DNA of 64,000 nucleotides, from positions 71,107,649-71,171,648 of the forward strand of contig NC_083569.1 of NCBI RefSeq assembly GCF_027579695.1, read 5' to 3'. The stretch comes from Neoarius graeffei. Lineage: Eukaryota; Chordata; Actinopteri; Siluriformes; Ariidae. Both the position numbers and the translations under genes were made by a program. The notes under the pieces are model-generated. The model saw only the letters and a program-made list of their open reading frames with translations, ran no database searches and was not told where the DNA came from. Of the stretch, positions 54,640 to 64,000 are shown piece after piece (within the stretch, counting starts at the first letter, position 1; each line of letters opens with the position of its first letter).

Positions 54640-54954
54640 TAGCGATACAGAAAGAGGGAAAAAAGTGTGAATATATGCATTTTTAAAGAATGGAGTTGAT
54701 GTTGGAGTCCCATTTCAAGTCTTGTGAGATGGTAGTTCCCAAGAACTTGAAGGGCTCCACAGTTGCCACAGGGCTGCTGGAGTATAGCAGAGGGGTGTCT
54801 CCTGAAATCCACTATCATCTCCACTGTCTTGAACATGTTTAGCTCCAAGGTATTCTGACTGTCCTGGAGCACCAACCATCTGACCTCCTGCCTGTATGCA
54901 GACTCATCACCATTTTGGATGAGGCCTATGACCGTAGTGTCATCTCCAAATTTC
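54640..54954 (-). pseudogene. LINE reverse-transcriptase fragment
   Basis: Minus-sense reading gives LLKFGDDTTVIGLIQNGDES, AYRQEVRWLV, NTLELNMFKTVEMIVDFRRH. The RT catalytic box is FGDD where fish LINEs usually have FADD. The downstream KTxEMIVDFRR phrase is typical of this group of non-LTR elements. About 100 residues remain; 5' sequence is absent beyond the SINE-1 inserted at its edge. Confidence 0.8.
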
Positions 54955-54965
54955 AGGAGCGACAA

Positions 54966-55404
54966 TCCATCCATCCATTATCTGTTGCTGGAGCCTATCC
55001 CAGCTGACTATGGGTGAGAGGTGGGGTACACCCTGGACAAGTCGCCAGGTCATCACAGGGCTGACACATAGACACAGACAACCATTCACACTCACATTCA
55101 CACCTACGGTCAATTTAGAGTCACCAGTTAACCTAACCTGCATGTCTTTGGACTGTGGGGGAAACCGGAGCACCCGGAGGCAGTGTTGCCAGATACTGCT
55201 GACATTTTCCAGCCCAAAATATGTTCAAAACCCGCCAAAATGCACTTAAAACCGCCCAATCTGGCAACACTGCCCGGAGGAAACCCACGCGGACACGGGG
55301 AGAACATGCAAACTCCACACAGAAAGGCCCTCGCCAGCCACGGGGCTCGAACCGAGACCTTCTTGCTGTGAGGTGACAGTGTTCACCACTACACCACCAT
55401 GCCG
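54966..55404 (-). mobile_element. SINE-1 copy (minus) split by a 92 bp MITE
   Basis: Perfect 11 bp duplication AGGAGCGACAA (54955-54965 and 55405-55415). About 30 bp is missing at the 3' end near TATCTGTTGCTGGAGCC. The interruption is described next. Confidence 0.93.
55181..55272. mobile_element. hAT MITE, 92 bp
   Basis: Perfect 8 bp duplication CCCGGAGG (55173-55180 and 55273-55280) with perfect 14 bp ends CAGTGTTGCCAGAT / ATCTGGCAACACTG. A textbook hAT MITE and evidently young. The autonomous partner is not in the window. Confidence 0.95.
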
Positions 55405-55415
55405 AGGAGCGACAA

Positions 55416-55794
55416 ATTTCAATAAAAACATACTTAAATTATTTCTGCTCATGGAGTTTTTTCTTTAATAAGCGAGATGAGTGTTCCAAGTTCAAACAAT
55501 GCATCCACATCATGTAGCATTATATAGTAAATAGCTGCTAAAGATTCTGAGCCGTACTGAATCGCTGTTGTAGCGACAGAAGTGAGGGAAGTTTGTATGA
55601 AAACGGTGGAAACTTTTGAACCATTTGTATGTATTTTTCACATAAAAAAGTGAATGTAGGTTCACTATTATACTGCTGAGTGGCTCCATGAAATACAGTC
55701 TGTGATTCTTTTCTAGCAAAGGTGAGTCGCACCCATGCTGCTGGAAACAACAGATTTCAGTTGTGCTGTATTTAATCGTAGTGACTTAACTTGT
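55416..55794. other. No gene seen upstream of the cct7 promoter
   Basis: AT-rich, no repeats recognised; possible distal promoter. Confidence 0.45.
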
Positions 55795-55917
55795 CCACCA
55801 GGTGGCGGTATACAGCCCAGTTTGCCGTAACTCGTAGAAGAAGAAGACGTTCTAGAGAATTCCGAATGCATTGTGGGAAGGTTACCCGGCACTAGTCTTC
55901 CTCTCGAGCGTGTAAAG
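55795..55917 (+). promoter_or_regulatory. cct7: cct7 proximal promoter and 5' UTR
   Basis: Three recognisable motifs lie within 125 bases of the start codon. CCACCAGGTGGCGG at 55795-55808 fits the CTCF core. TTCTAGAGAATTC at 55850-55862 is a three-unit heat-shock element (TTCnnGAAnnTTC) with one mismatch, plausible for a chaperonin gene. GCATTGTGGGAA near 55868-55879 is the reverse of a ZNF143/THAP11-type site, common in TATA-less housekeeping promoters. No TATA box is seen. The transcription start is inferred to lie around 55880-55900. Motif matches are by eye; activity is inference. Confidence 0.6.
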
Positions 55918-57422
55918 ATGATGGTAAGTGCGCTATCATGCCGGTTTTATTCAGTAATCCTCCTCCATCCGGCCTGATGGCTCCCCGCGGGGCAGTGGTG
56001 TGTGCTGGTACCGTGAGGAGGCGGGTTGCTGTGTTCTCCTGTGGGTTTATTTGCTCCGCAGAGGGCTGGCGGTGTGAATGTGAGGGTGTTGAGGGCCGTT
56101 AGCACCGGGGCCGTTAGCGGGGCTTTAGGGGTCTGGAGTGCGCATGTGCGCGGGGTCTGCTTCTCGGTGTGAGAGAGAGAGAGTGTGTGAGAGATGTTGA
56201 GTCTGTGGCTGAATTGAGTGAAGAACAGGCGGATGAAGGTGTGTCTGGGAGTTTAGCAGTGATGTGGGATAAAAGCCGCGCCTCCCCCGCTCATGTGGCG
56301 GAGAGACAGACAGAGAGAGAGAGAGAGACAGACGGAGAGAGAGACTGTGGGGTCGGGAGCAGTTCAGGAGCTTTTTTCTTTATCCTCCTATTTATACTTT
56401 GTCGAGTTCAGGCGTTCAGCATGGAATCTCTCTCTGCGCGTCTCTCTCTCTCTCAATTTGTCTCTCATCTGTCTGTCTCTCAATCTGTCTCTCTCTCTCA
56501 ATTTGTCTCTCATCTGTCTGTCTCTCAATCTGTCTCTCTCTCTCAATTTGTCTCTCATCTGTCTGTCTCTCAATCTGTCTCTCTCTCTCTCAATCTGTCT
56601 GTCTCTCTCAATCTGTCTCTCTCTGCGTGTCTCTCATCTGTCTGTCTCTCAATCTGTCTCATCTGTCTGTTTTCAATCTGTCTCTCTCTGTGCATGTCTC
56701 TCTCATCTGTCTGTTTTCAATCTGTCTCTGTGCATCTCTCTCATCTGTCTGTGTTTCAATCTGTCTCTGTGCGTCTCTCTCTCTCTCTCTCTCTCTCATC
56801 TGTCTGTCTCAATCTGTCTCTGTGCGTCTCTCTCTCTCATCTGTCTGTCTCAGTCTGTCTCTGTGCATCTCTCTCTCTCATCTGTCTGTCTCAATCTGTC
56901 TCTGTGCGTGTCTCTCTCATCTGTGTCTCTCAGTCTGTCTGTCTCTCTCTGCGTGTCTCTCATCTGTCTGTCTCTCAATCTGTCTCTCTCTGCGTGTCTC
57001 TCATCTGTCTGTCTCTCTTTGCGTCTCTCTCTCTCTCTGCGTCTCTCTCAATCTGTCTCTCTCTGCGTCTCTCTCATCTGTCTCTCTCTCTCATCTGTCT
57101 GTCTCTCAATCTGTCTCTCTGCGTGTCTCAATCTGTCTCTCTAATCTGTCTGCCTCTCTCAATCTCTCTGCATGTCTCTCTCTCATCTGTCTGTCTCTCA
57201 ATCTGTCTCTCGCTGTGTCTCTCTCATCTGTCTGTCTCTCTCAATCTGTCTCTCTCTGCATCTCTCTCTCAAAATCTGTCTCTCATTTGTCTGTGTGTGT
57301 GTGTCTCTCTCACACACATATCGGTCTGTCTGTCTCACACATCGGTCTGTCTGTGTCTCAAAATCTGTTTCTCTCTCATCCATCTGTGTGTCTGTCTCTC
57401 AATCTCTCTGTGTCTCTCTCTT

Positions 57423-57469
<47 letters not shown>

Positions 57470-60400
57470 TCTCTGTGTGTGTCTCAGTCCAGTCAGGTTG
57501 ACCTCCACCCTGGAAGTAGATGCATTAGCTGATGTCCCTCAACTCAACTTTACTGTAGTATACAGAAGGACGAAATGTCCTCTTCTTACACATCAAGCTG
57601 CATATACAGTGCAGGCAACAAATATCAAGATAAAACAGTAAATAAAAATATTGCAAAAGCTGCCAAACATAAAATAACCCAACACAGTGTAACGTCACGC
57701 ATCATAACGTAAAATGAATTGCAAAAACAGTGCAGACAAGAGACAGTGTGACCACGTAAACAGCAGCAGCATTGTGAAGGCAGGTGTGATGAGGTAGACA
57801 TCACATCACTGCAGATACTTTGTGTGTGTGTGTGTTTCCGTCTTATTGTATTTTTAGTGTAATGAAGGTATAAAGATTTTGAATTGAGTCTACTCACTAA
57901 ATCAGGGTAAACCAAATTCACACAATCTGCAGATTAGAGTCACTAGCGCTGATTCAAGCAAACTGACTGGATCTTACAAATGGCACACTCATCTTTTCTA
58001 CCCAAAATTTGTGTGCGCGCACACCACACACTTCTGGTTTAATTTCTTATACAAAAAAAAGTAAAGCATTTAAATATCCTGCAAAACATTTTAATATCAT
58101 TTGTAACACAAACACATCAGGGTGTGCTGTTATAAGTTAGTCAAGTATAATCACACAAGTATTTTATTCTTCTTGTACCACAGGAATTTGCTAATGATTT
58201 GCATTTGTTTTTAGTTTATTACAGAACAAAACATCACACTTTTTAACTGTGTTTATCCCCCGCTGGCCAAAAGGCCCACAGAGGGATTATGTCATGGCGA
58301 CGTCCATCTGTCCGTCCATCCCGGGAAGGGTGCTCACATTCTGAAATCAACTCCTCTCTCAATTTTTGGAGGAATTTCACGAAACGACAGGATTCTTTGT
58401 TACATGTCGCTAATACGGATATTACAGTTTCATTCAGTTCAGTCGCATTTTACTAGTTATGGCTCTTGATTACCAAACTTGTACTTTTGACAATTTCATG
58501 AGGGTGTATTAAGCACTTATAGCATAGACATAGTTGCCAGCGGGGGATATTGTACTCTGAGTGCTCTTTTTACATCATAGCAGATACAGTATAAACTTTC
58601 ATCCCAACGCTGCCTTGTTTTCCATCTCTCTTGCTCTTGAAGTTATTTATTTTTTTATTTTTAAGGGTACTTGTAATGCTACTAACAAGCTACAAACCTT
58701 TAAATCGTCTGTCCTGAAAACATTACTACTGTGTCAGAAATAAGGTTGGGAACCGAAACTCAATTCCAGATTGGCACCGAATCTAAAATGCCAAGTACCA
58801 GGTACCTGTTTTTAAAAAATAAATAAATAAAATTTGAATATTGGTTCTGTGATACCCCTTTATCATTGCAAACAAGGACTACATATCTGCAAGGACACTT
58901 TGTTGTCGAGTCGTACATGAGCTGATAAGCCGTGTACGATGAGATTGTGGATTCCACTCATTCACTGGATTTCGAGAAACGGAGCATTTTTATTTTGCAA
59001 ATTCGATAAATAAAAACTTGATACAAAACGTCCAAAGTAATTTCTGCCTAGAATGGAAACAAACCGGCAAACTGACAGTAGCAATTTGTGAAAATGCTAT
59101 AATAATTCTTGAAAAATAAATATGTTCTTACCATCAAATACTTTTTTTTTTTATTCCATAATTTGTTGCTTCTTGTATTATTTTTTTTTGGGGGGGGGGG
59201 GTGTATTCTTCTTTAGGGTTTTTCGGTGGTTGGCAAACCAGCTTAAAGGTGCATTACTGCCACTGACTGGGCTGGAGTGTGGAACAGGAGGATTTAAAAA
59301 AAAAAAAGTCTTAGCTATTTCTGTGTCTTTTAAATACTTGATAACAATTTTGGGGCGGCACGGTGGTGTAGTGGTTAGCGCTGTCGCCTCACAGCAAGAA
59401 GGTCCGGGTTCGAGCCCCGTGGCCGGTGAGGGCCTTTCTGTGCAGAGTTTGCATGTTCTCCCCGTGTCCGCGTGGGTTTCCTCCGGGTGCTCCGGTTTCC
59501 CCCACAGTCCAAAGACATGCAGGTTAGGTTAACTGGTGACTCTAAATTGAGCGTAGGTGTGAATGTGAGTGTGAATGGTTGTCTGTGTCTATGTGTCAGC
59601 CCTGTGATGACCTGGGGACTTGTCCAGGGTGTACCCCGCCTTTCGCCCGTAGTCAGCTGGGATAGGCTCCAGCTCGCCTGCGACCCTGTAGGACAGGATA
59701 AAGCGGCTACAGATAATGAGATGAGAACAATTTTGGGGGTTTTGTTTTCGAGTAGAGTTTTTAGTTTGTGTTCAGTTGGTTCAGCACCACGCTGCCATTT
59801 TGTTTTTCTCTACTCATGGTATATGAGCTGATATCCTAGTAGTAGAATAGCCAATCAGAGCGTGCAATTGCTCATATCCAGTGAATGTGGACAGAATAAA
59901 TGTAGTTATCTGCCAGGACCTGTCAACATGATTGCTTCACACATCAATGCAATAGAATGTCCATTTGTTTAGATATGAGCTAATATGCATGGCTAACATC
60001 ACAACAGTGTCACAGATGGACCACATTAAAGTGCATATCACGGGTAAATTCAGGAGCGAGATCAATGTAATTCTCCTATTTTATATTAAACTTTGGTCAA
60101 ATATCTGTCACATTTTTGCATTTTGTGCAATTTTTTTGACCTTGCGCAATACCAGAAAAATTCAGTTGAAATCAAGCCATTTGAGGCGAATTGGTCCGCC
60201 TCTGAAAAAACTTGGCGTTTGGATTTCCCGGCAAGCATTGATTATCGTGACGTCGCGTGCGGGACGCCTCCCTCTGAATCCTACGCCAGCGCTGGTTTGT
60301 TTATGAGAAAACGACCTGGTGGTTTTCTGCAAATTTCTTTAACGTTATCGCGTAATTATTAAAATGGTTAACAGATGTATCGGAGGAGGGTGTAGCAACA

Positions 60401-63400
60401 TTACATTCTTCATCCAAAGGTGAAGTAACGTTGCGCTCAGGTGACAATTCCATATTTCAATGCAAAATCGCTCGCTGCTAAACTTGGTCTACACAGGCTG
60501 TGCACTGAAACCGTGCAAGCTTTCTCAGCCTGCTGGTGCTTTCGCAGGTGACGTCACGAATCTGGCTCCAGACTCCCTTGGGATTTTTCCAGACACGTTT
60601 TATTTTATTTTTTTATTTTATTTTTTTATTTTTTTCAAAATTGGTCCAGAATATGCACTTTAAATGGTATGTTTTGATATCAAAACTTTTTTTAACACAC
60701 CATTTTGGAATCGATAAGAATTGGAGTTGATAAAATCCAACCAATACCCAACCCTACTCAGTAACCTTTAATTTACAACCCCGATTCCAAAAAAGTTGGG
60801 ACAAAGTACAAATTGTCAATAAAAACGGAATGCAATGATGTGGAAGTTTCAAAATTCCATATTTTATTCGGCATAGAAAATAGATGACATCAAATGTTTA
60901 AACTGAGAAAATGTATCATTTAAAGAGAAAAATTAGGTGATTTTAAATTTCATGATAACAACACATCTCAAAAAAGTTGGGACAAGGCCATGTTTCCCAC
61001 TGTGAGACATCCCCTTTTCTCTTTACAACAGTCTGTAAACGTCTGGGGACTGAGGAGACAAGTTGCTCAAGTTTAGGGATAGGAATGTTAACCCATTCTT
61101 GTCTAATGTAGGATTCTAGTTGCTCAACTGTCTTAGGTCTTTTTTGTCGTATCTTCCATTTTATGATGTGCCAAATGTTTTCTATGGGTGAAAGATCTGG
61201 ACTGCAGGCTGGCCAGTTCAGTACCCGGACCCTTCTTCTACGCAGCCATGATGCTGTAATTGATGCAGTATGTGGTTTGGCATTGTCATGTTGGAAAATG
61301 CAAGGTCTTCCCTGAAAGAGACGTCGTCTGGATGGGAGCATATGTTGCTCTAGAACCTGGATATACCTTTCAGCATTGATGGTGTCTTTCCAGATGTGTA
61401 AGCTGCCCATGCCACACGCACTAATGCAACCCCATACCATCAGAGATTCAGGCTTCTGAACTGAGCGCTGATGATAACTTGGGTCGTCTTTCTCCTCTTT
61501 AGTCCGAATGACACGGCGTCCCTGATTTCCATAAACAACTTCAAATTTTGATTCGTCTGACCACAGAACAGTTTTCCACTTTGCCACAGTCCATTTTAAA
61601 TGAGCCTTGGCCCAGAGAAGACGTCTGCGCTTCTGGATCATGTTTAGATACGGCTTCTTCTTTGAACTATAGAGTTTTAGCTGGCAACGGCGGATGGCAC
61701 GGTGAATTGTGTTCACAGATAATGTTCTCTGGAAATATTCCTGAGCCCATTTTGTGATTTCCAATACAGAAGCATGCCTGTATGTGATGCAGTGCCGTCT
61801 AAGGGCCCGAAGATCACGGGCACCCAGTATGGTTTTCCGGCCTTGACCCTTACGCGCAGAGATTCTTCCAGATTCTCTGAATCTTTTGATGATATTATGC
61901 ACTGTAGATGATGATATGTTCAAACTCTTTGCAAATTTACACTGTCGAACTCCTTTCTGATATTGCTCCACTATTTGTCGGTGCAGAATTAGGGGGATTG
62001 GTGATCCTCTTCCCATCTTTACTTCTGAGAGCCGCTGCCACTCCAAGATGCTCTTTTTATACCCAGTCATGTTAATGACCTATTGCCAATTGACCTAATG
62101 AGTTGCAATTTGGTCCTCCAGCTGTTCCTTTTTTGTACCTTTAACTTTTCCAGCCTCTTATTGCCCCTGTCCCAACTTTTTTGAGATGTGCTGCTGTCAT
62201 GAAATTTCAAATGAGCCAATATTTGGCATGAAATTTCAAAATGTCTCACTTTCGACATTTGATATGTTGTCTATGTTCTATTGTGAATACAATGTCAGTT
62301 TTTGAGATTTGTAAATTATTGCATTCCGTTTTTATTTACAATTTGTACTTTGTCCCAACTTTTTTGGAATCGGGGTTGTACACCCTCTGACTGTTGACTC
62401 CTTCCATAAATGTTAAATAAATGCTTCCTTACAGATAGTTTCACCATATCAATGCTTGCTTATTTTTGTTTGGTAGCTCACCCATTTTTAAAACTTTTTT
62501 TATTTTATTTTTTAATTTACTTATTATTAGTCATAGATTATGTGGAGCATCTGCCATACAAGCCCTTGTGAATTCGCTGTCAGAGAGCCATGCTGTTTTA
62601 CAAAATGAACCGGCACTTTATGACCAGTCAGATTCAAGAATGAATAAATTTAATGAAATTGGGTATAAAGATTGTGGCGCAAGGGAGCAGTTAGTCTAAT
62701 GGGACTGTAGTAAGATTAGAAGAAGCCTTTTATTTTTGTCACATGTACACTCAAGCACGGTGAAATTCCTCCTCTGCATTTAACCCATCTGAAGCAGTGA
62801 ACACACACATGCACGAACAAGTGAGCAATGAGCGCGCGCACACACCCAGAGCAGTGGGCAGCTATGCTACGGCACCCAGGGAGCAGTTGGGGGTTAGGTG
62901 CCTTGCTCAAGGACGTTTTAGCCATAATACAGAGGGAGAGAAAAGTGTTTTGCTCACTCAACTCACCTCACACTTTTCCTGCCGGTCCCAGGAATTGACC
63001 CGGTGACCTTTTGGGCCCAAGCAGGGCTAGGTTCAAAAGATCGATCCACGATCCAATATCGATTCACGTTCAGAAAATACGAGATCGATTCAAAAATGTG
63101 TGGATCGATCTCTTCCAGGTGGCTATAGGCACTATTTTCTCGACTGCGCAAGGGCCGCTATAAAAAGCGGGTGCCGGCAAACGAAACCGAAACTTAAGAA
63201 CGCGAGATGGCTGAAGCTGCACAGCTAAAATCACTGCCTGGCCTGAAAGCTGATATATGGCATTCCTTTGGATTCAAACGTTACGAGGACCGAGACGAAC
63301 TCGACAGAACAAAAGCAGTGTGCAAACTGCCACATAAAGGTAAAATATAGTGGCAATACAACCAATCTCCGCAACCACGCTGACACGGTTTCGGCTAAAC

Positions 63401-64000
63401 CTGCGGCGAATCAAACTGCACTGGAGAAGGCATTTGGTGTTAAATTACATGCACAAACACGCATGGGGCTGTTCCTGTCAATGCGGACAGTTTTTACTTT
63501 AAAGTGACAATCCAGCAATATCTAAGTAGATCGATATCGAATCGGATTGTGACCTTATGAATCGAATCAATCCAGGAAATCTGGATTGATTCCCAGCCCT
63601 AGGCCCAAGAATGCTTCTCTAACCTTCAGCCCATGGCTGCCCCCAGTAGATTGCTAGTCGGTGGGTGTTTTTAAAAACATGGACTATAACATTTTGGGAA
63701 AACGTTAATACATGACCGGTTATTAGGATGCTCCTCCATACAGAAAGGGTTATGCAGGTGCTGTGTTGATTTGTAGGTTTTTACTGAAATCCTGTTACTA
63801 CTTTGGCAAATTAAAATTATGCTGAGTATTTTGTGTCTCTGTACCTTGCTGGGGATTTTTTTTTTTTTAATTGCTAAGTTGTTTATTTCTTTCTTGTCCA
63901 CAGCCCACACCGGTAATCCTTCTGAAGGAGGGGACGGACACATCCCAGGGTGTCCCTCAGCTTGTCAGTAACATCAATGCCTGCCAGGTGATTGCTGAGG
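55918..64000 (+). CDS. cct7: CCT7, chaperonin TCP-1 subunit eta: exon 1 (55918-55923) and exon 2 (63904-64000), gene continues past window
   Basis: Exon 1 codes only Met-Met (ATG ATG at 55918-55923) and runs directly into a consensus donor GTAAGT. The acceptor is a pyrimidine-rich tract ending TCCACAG at 63903. The joined reading is [12 protein letters not shown]..., then [10 protein letters not shown] and [10 protein letters not shown], which is the known N-terminus of the CCT eta subunit. CCT/TRiC is the cytosolic double-ring ATP-dependent chaperonin that folds actin, tubulin and other clients; eta is one of eight subunits in each ring. Only the first about 34 of roughly 540 residues lie in the window, so no ATPase motif is visible. 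The double Met start, a phase-0 intron after codon 2 and in-frame joining all agree. The intron is about 7.98 kb and full of mobile DNA. Identification is from remembered family sequence, not a search. Confidence 0.93.
56430..57480 (+). repeat. Polypyrimidine (TCTC) minisatellite, about 1.05 kb, in cct7 intron 1
   Basis: Almost pure C/T on the plus strand, built from TCTCTCAATCTGTCTCT-type words. A clear 45 bp higher-order unit (CAATTTGTCTCTCATCTGTC...) repeats three times at 56454, 56499 and 56544. It ends in a pure (TC)n of about 22 units at 57425-57467. Long open frames through it are by-products of stop-free CT repeats. Confidence 0.93.
57500..58250. other. Intron sequence, no element recognised
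   Basis: Short (TG)n at 57819-57834. No frame with features. Confidence 0.45.
58254..58549. mobile_element. TIR element with TATCCCCCGCTGGC ends, copy 2
   Basis: Ends TATCCCCCGCTGGC (58254) and GCCAGCGGGGGATA (to 58549) are a perfect 14 bp inverted repeat. Interior matches the 21937 element in inverse orientation but is about 55 bp longer. Inserted in cct7 intron 1. Confidence 0.85.
58550..59345. other. Intron sequence, no element recognised
   Basis: AT-rich, with T and G homopolymers at 59141-59201. No gene. Confidence 0.45.
59353..59725 (+). mobile_element. SINE-1 copy (full length, plus) in cct7 intron 1
   Basis: Flanked by AACAATTTTGGGG (left from 59343, right from 59726). Near-consensus, B box GGTTCGAGCCC. 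Confidence 0.95.
60030..60659 (+). mobile_element. Kolobok-like element with TTAA target and THAP remnant
   Basis: TTAA flanks both sides (60026-60029 and 60660-60663). The ends AGTGCATAT and ATATGCACT are a perfect 9 bp inverted repeat, with partial pairing further in. ATG at 60364 reads [19 protein letters not shown], the C2CH start of a THAP domain, the DNA-binding module of Kolobok and P-type transposases. The rest of the transposase is missing. 630 bp, in cct7 intron 1. Confidence 0.82.
60776..62378 (-). mobile_element. Tc1/mariner family E, copy 2, in cct7 intron 1
   Basis: 1603 bp between TA (60774-60775) and TA (62379-62380). Same ends as copy 1 (46620) and very similar throughout. 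Copy 2 has about 40 bp more near the left end (from 60902) than copy 1. Confidence 0.96.
60943..62070 (-). CDS. Tc1/mariner transposase, family E copy 2, stop-loss (375 residues)
   Basis: Same start and architecture as the copy at 46800-47876: two helix-turn-helix regions, then D (VLWSDESK), D ([10 protein letters not shown]) and E (LSPIENIW) at the same residue positions 172, 262 and 297. Trp precedes the first catalytic box here, the usual family residue. The stop TAA after GDVSQW has become GAA, so 17 extra residues ([17 protein letters not shown]) are read from the terminal repeat. No internal stop or frameshift is seen. Whether the tail harms function is unknown. It lies antisense within the cct7 intron. 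Confidence 0.92.
   Translation of the reverse strand: MTGYKKSILEWQRLSEVKMGRGSPIPLILHRQIVEQYQKGVRQCKFAKSLNISSSTVHNIIKRFRESGRISARKGQGRKTILGARDLRALRRHCITYRHASVLEITKWAQEYFQRTLSVNTIHRAIRRCQLKLYSSKKKPYLNMIQKRRRLLWAKAHLKWTVAKWKTVLWSDESKFEVVYGNQGRRVIRTKEEKDDPSYHQRSVQKPESLMVWGCISACGMGSLHIWKDTINAERYIQVLEQHMLPSRRRLFQGRPCIFQHDNAKPHTASITASWLRRRRVRVLNWPACSPDLSPIENIWHIIKWKIRQKRPKTVEQLESYIRQEWVNIPIPKLEQLVSSVPRRLQTVVKRKGDVSQWETWPCPNFFEMCCYHEI
62381..62714. other. Intron sequence, no element recognised
   Basis: AT-rich. The 77-codon frame at 62466 is without features. Confidence 0.45.
63022..63601 (+). mobile_element. hAT element with BED zinc finger, 580 bp
   Basis: 8 bp duplication GGCCCAAG (63014-63021 and 63602-63609). 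Ends CAGGGCTAGG and (reverse complement) TAGGGCTGGG. Subterminal GATCGAT-rich words are inverted at both sides. Located in cct7 intron 1, about 300 bases from exon 2. Confidence 0.85.
63207..63510 (+). pseudogene. hAT transposase BED-finger fragment
   Basis: ATG at 63207 opens [20 protein letters not shown] then [21 protein letters not shown] frame change near the CKLPH position moves the rest to another frame: [20 protein letters not shown]. Together this is the CxxC...NLRNH of a BED zinc finger in ZBED1/hAT-Ac type transposases. The catalytic domain is absent. Confidence 0.8.
63904..64000 (+). CDS. cct7: cct7 exon 2 (partial, runs off the window)
   Basis: The frame opens CCC ACA CCG GTA after the AG acceptor and stays open for 97 bases, ending inside a codon after GCT GAG. 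It encodes [30 protein letters not shown] and E. These residues form the N-terminal tail and first helix leading into the equatorial ATP-binding domain of CCT subunits. The next conserved block would fall just outside the window. The branch/pyrimidine tract (63857-63903) is T-rich and AG-free apart from the terminal AG and one AAG. Confidence 0.94.

Larger units (their letters stand above)
62715..63650 (-). mobile_element. Old SINE-like repeat split by a hAT (parts 62715-63021 and 63602-63650)
   Basis: Includes CAGTTGGGGGTTAGGTGCCT, TTGCTCAAGG and, in minus sense, a B-box-like CGGGTCAATTCC near the tRNA-like head. The head end (AATGCTTCTCTAACC...CATGGCTGCC) resumes after the insertion. Confidence 0.65.

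Noticed and set aside
56169-57641. A 490-codon plus-strand open frame and two overlapping long frames of Ser/Leu/Cys/Val repeats
   Set aside because: They run through a C/T minisatellite that lacks stop codons in all plus frames. Composition follows the repeat, and the region is inside cct7 intron 1.
1-64000. A novel defence or biosynthetic gene system
   Set aside because: Apart from the start of cct7, every coding stretch that I could identify belongs to a mobile element. No clustered unknown genes are present.

Overview
This is vertebrate, almost certainly teleost fish, genomic DNA. The reasons are dense Tc1/mariner, hAT, Kolobok-like and PIF/Harbinger-like DNA transposons, a very abundant tRNA-headed SINE (called SINE-1 here, about 28 copies or fragments), L2-type LINE/V-SINE tails, long CA/CT/GATA microsatellites, and one spliced, highly conserved eukaryotic gene start. 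I cannot assign the species from sequence alone.

The only host gene I can support is cct7 (chaperonin TCP-1/CCT subunit eta) on the plus strand. Exon 1 ends as ATG-ATG at 55918-55923 and is followed by a GTAAGT donor. An intron of about 8 kb follows, and exon 2 runs from 63904 to the window edge. Its upstream region has a CTCF-like site, a near-perfect heat-shock element and a ZNF143-like site. Intron 1 holds a 1 kb polypyrimidine minisatellite, a SINE-1, a Kolobok-like element with a THAP exon remnant, a full-length Tc1 element whose transposase is open but has lost its stop codon, a TIR repeat, and a BED-finger hAT fragment inside an older SINE.

The other 55 kb is layered mobile DNA. Region by region: 1-1366 Tc1 family A relic; 3800-5712 Tc1 family B with a SINE-1 in its end; 6033-6587 decayed Tc1; 7989-8364 SINE-1; 8665-9265 L2-type LINE 3' end; 9429-10411 and about 10441-11332 DNA elements, the second carrying a helicase fragment; 13010-13909 TIR element; 14490-16511 SINE-1 split by a hAT that is itself split by another SINE-1; 16512-18170 tandem dimer of a hairpin-bearing repeat; 18860-19460 Sleeping-Beauty-type relic; 19983-21592 Tc1 A; 22206-23226 hAT-like element with SINE-1 inside; 24640-25420 TIR element; 25513-33507 an 8 kb hAT holding three different Tc1 elements and three SINEs; 34121-36128 SINE-1 split by a ZMYM1-like hAT; 36.2-42.1 kb SINE-1 cluster, partly a head-to-tail tandem array; 43.6-44.1 kb Tc1 relic; 46620-48184 Tc1 family E with an intact 358-residue transposase; 48780-49437 PIF/Harbinger-like element; 50058-51993 Tc1 B carrying a 353 bp near-perfect palindrome; 52391-53989 Tc1 A with a 20 bp microinversion; 54.6-55.4 kb LINE RT fragment plus SINE-1 with a 92 bp hAT MITE.

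Two transposases look intact (27986-29005 and 46800-47876). Two more are open or nearly so (60943-62070 stop-loss; 31982-33133 one internal TGA). I found no CRISPR array, operon or prokaryotic system. The most unusual structures are the 172-bp-arm palindrome, the tandem SINE array, the microinversion, the nested 8 kb hAT, and a possible TATA-plus-octamer promoter on the minus strand near 38.35 kb.
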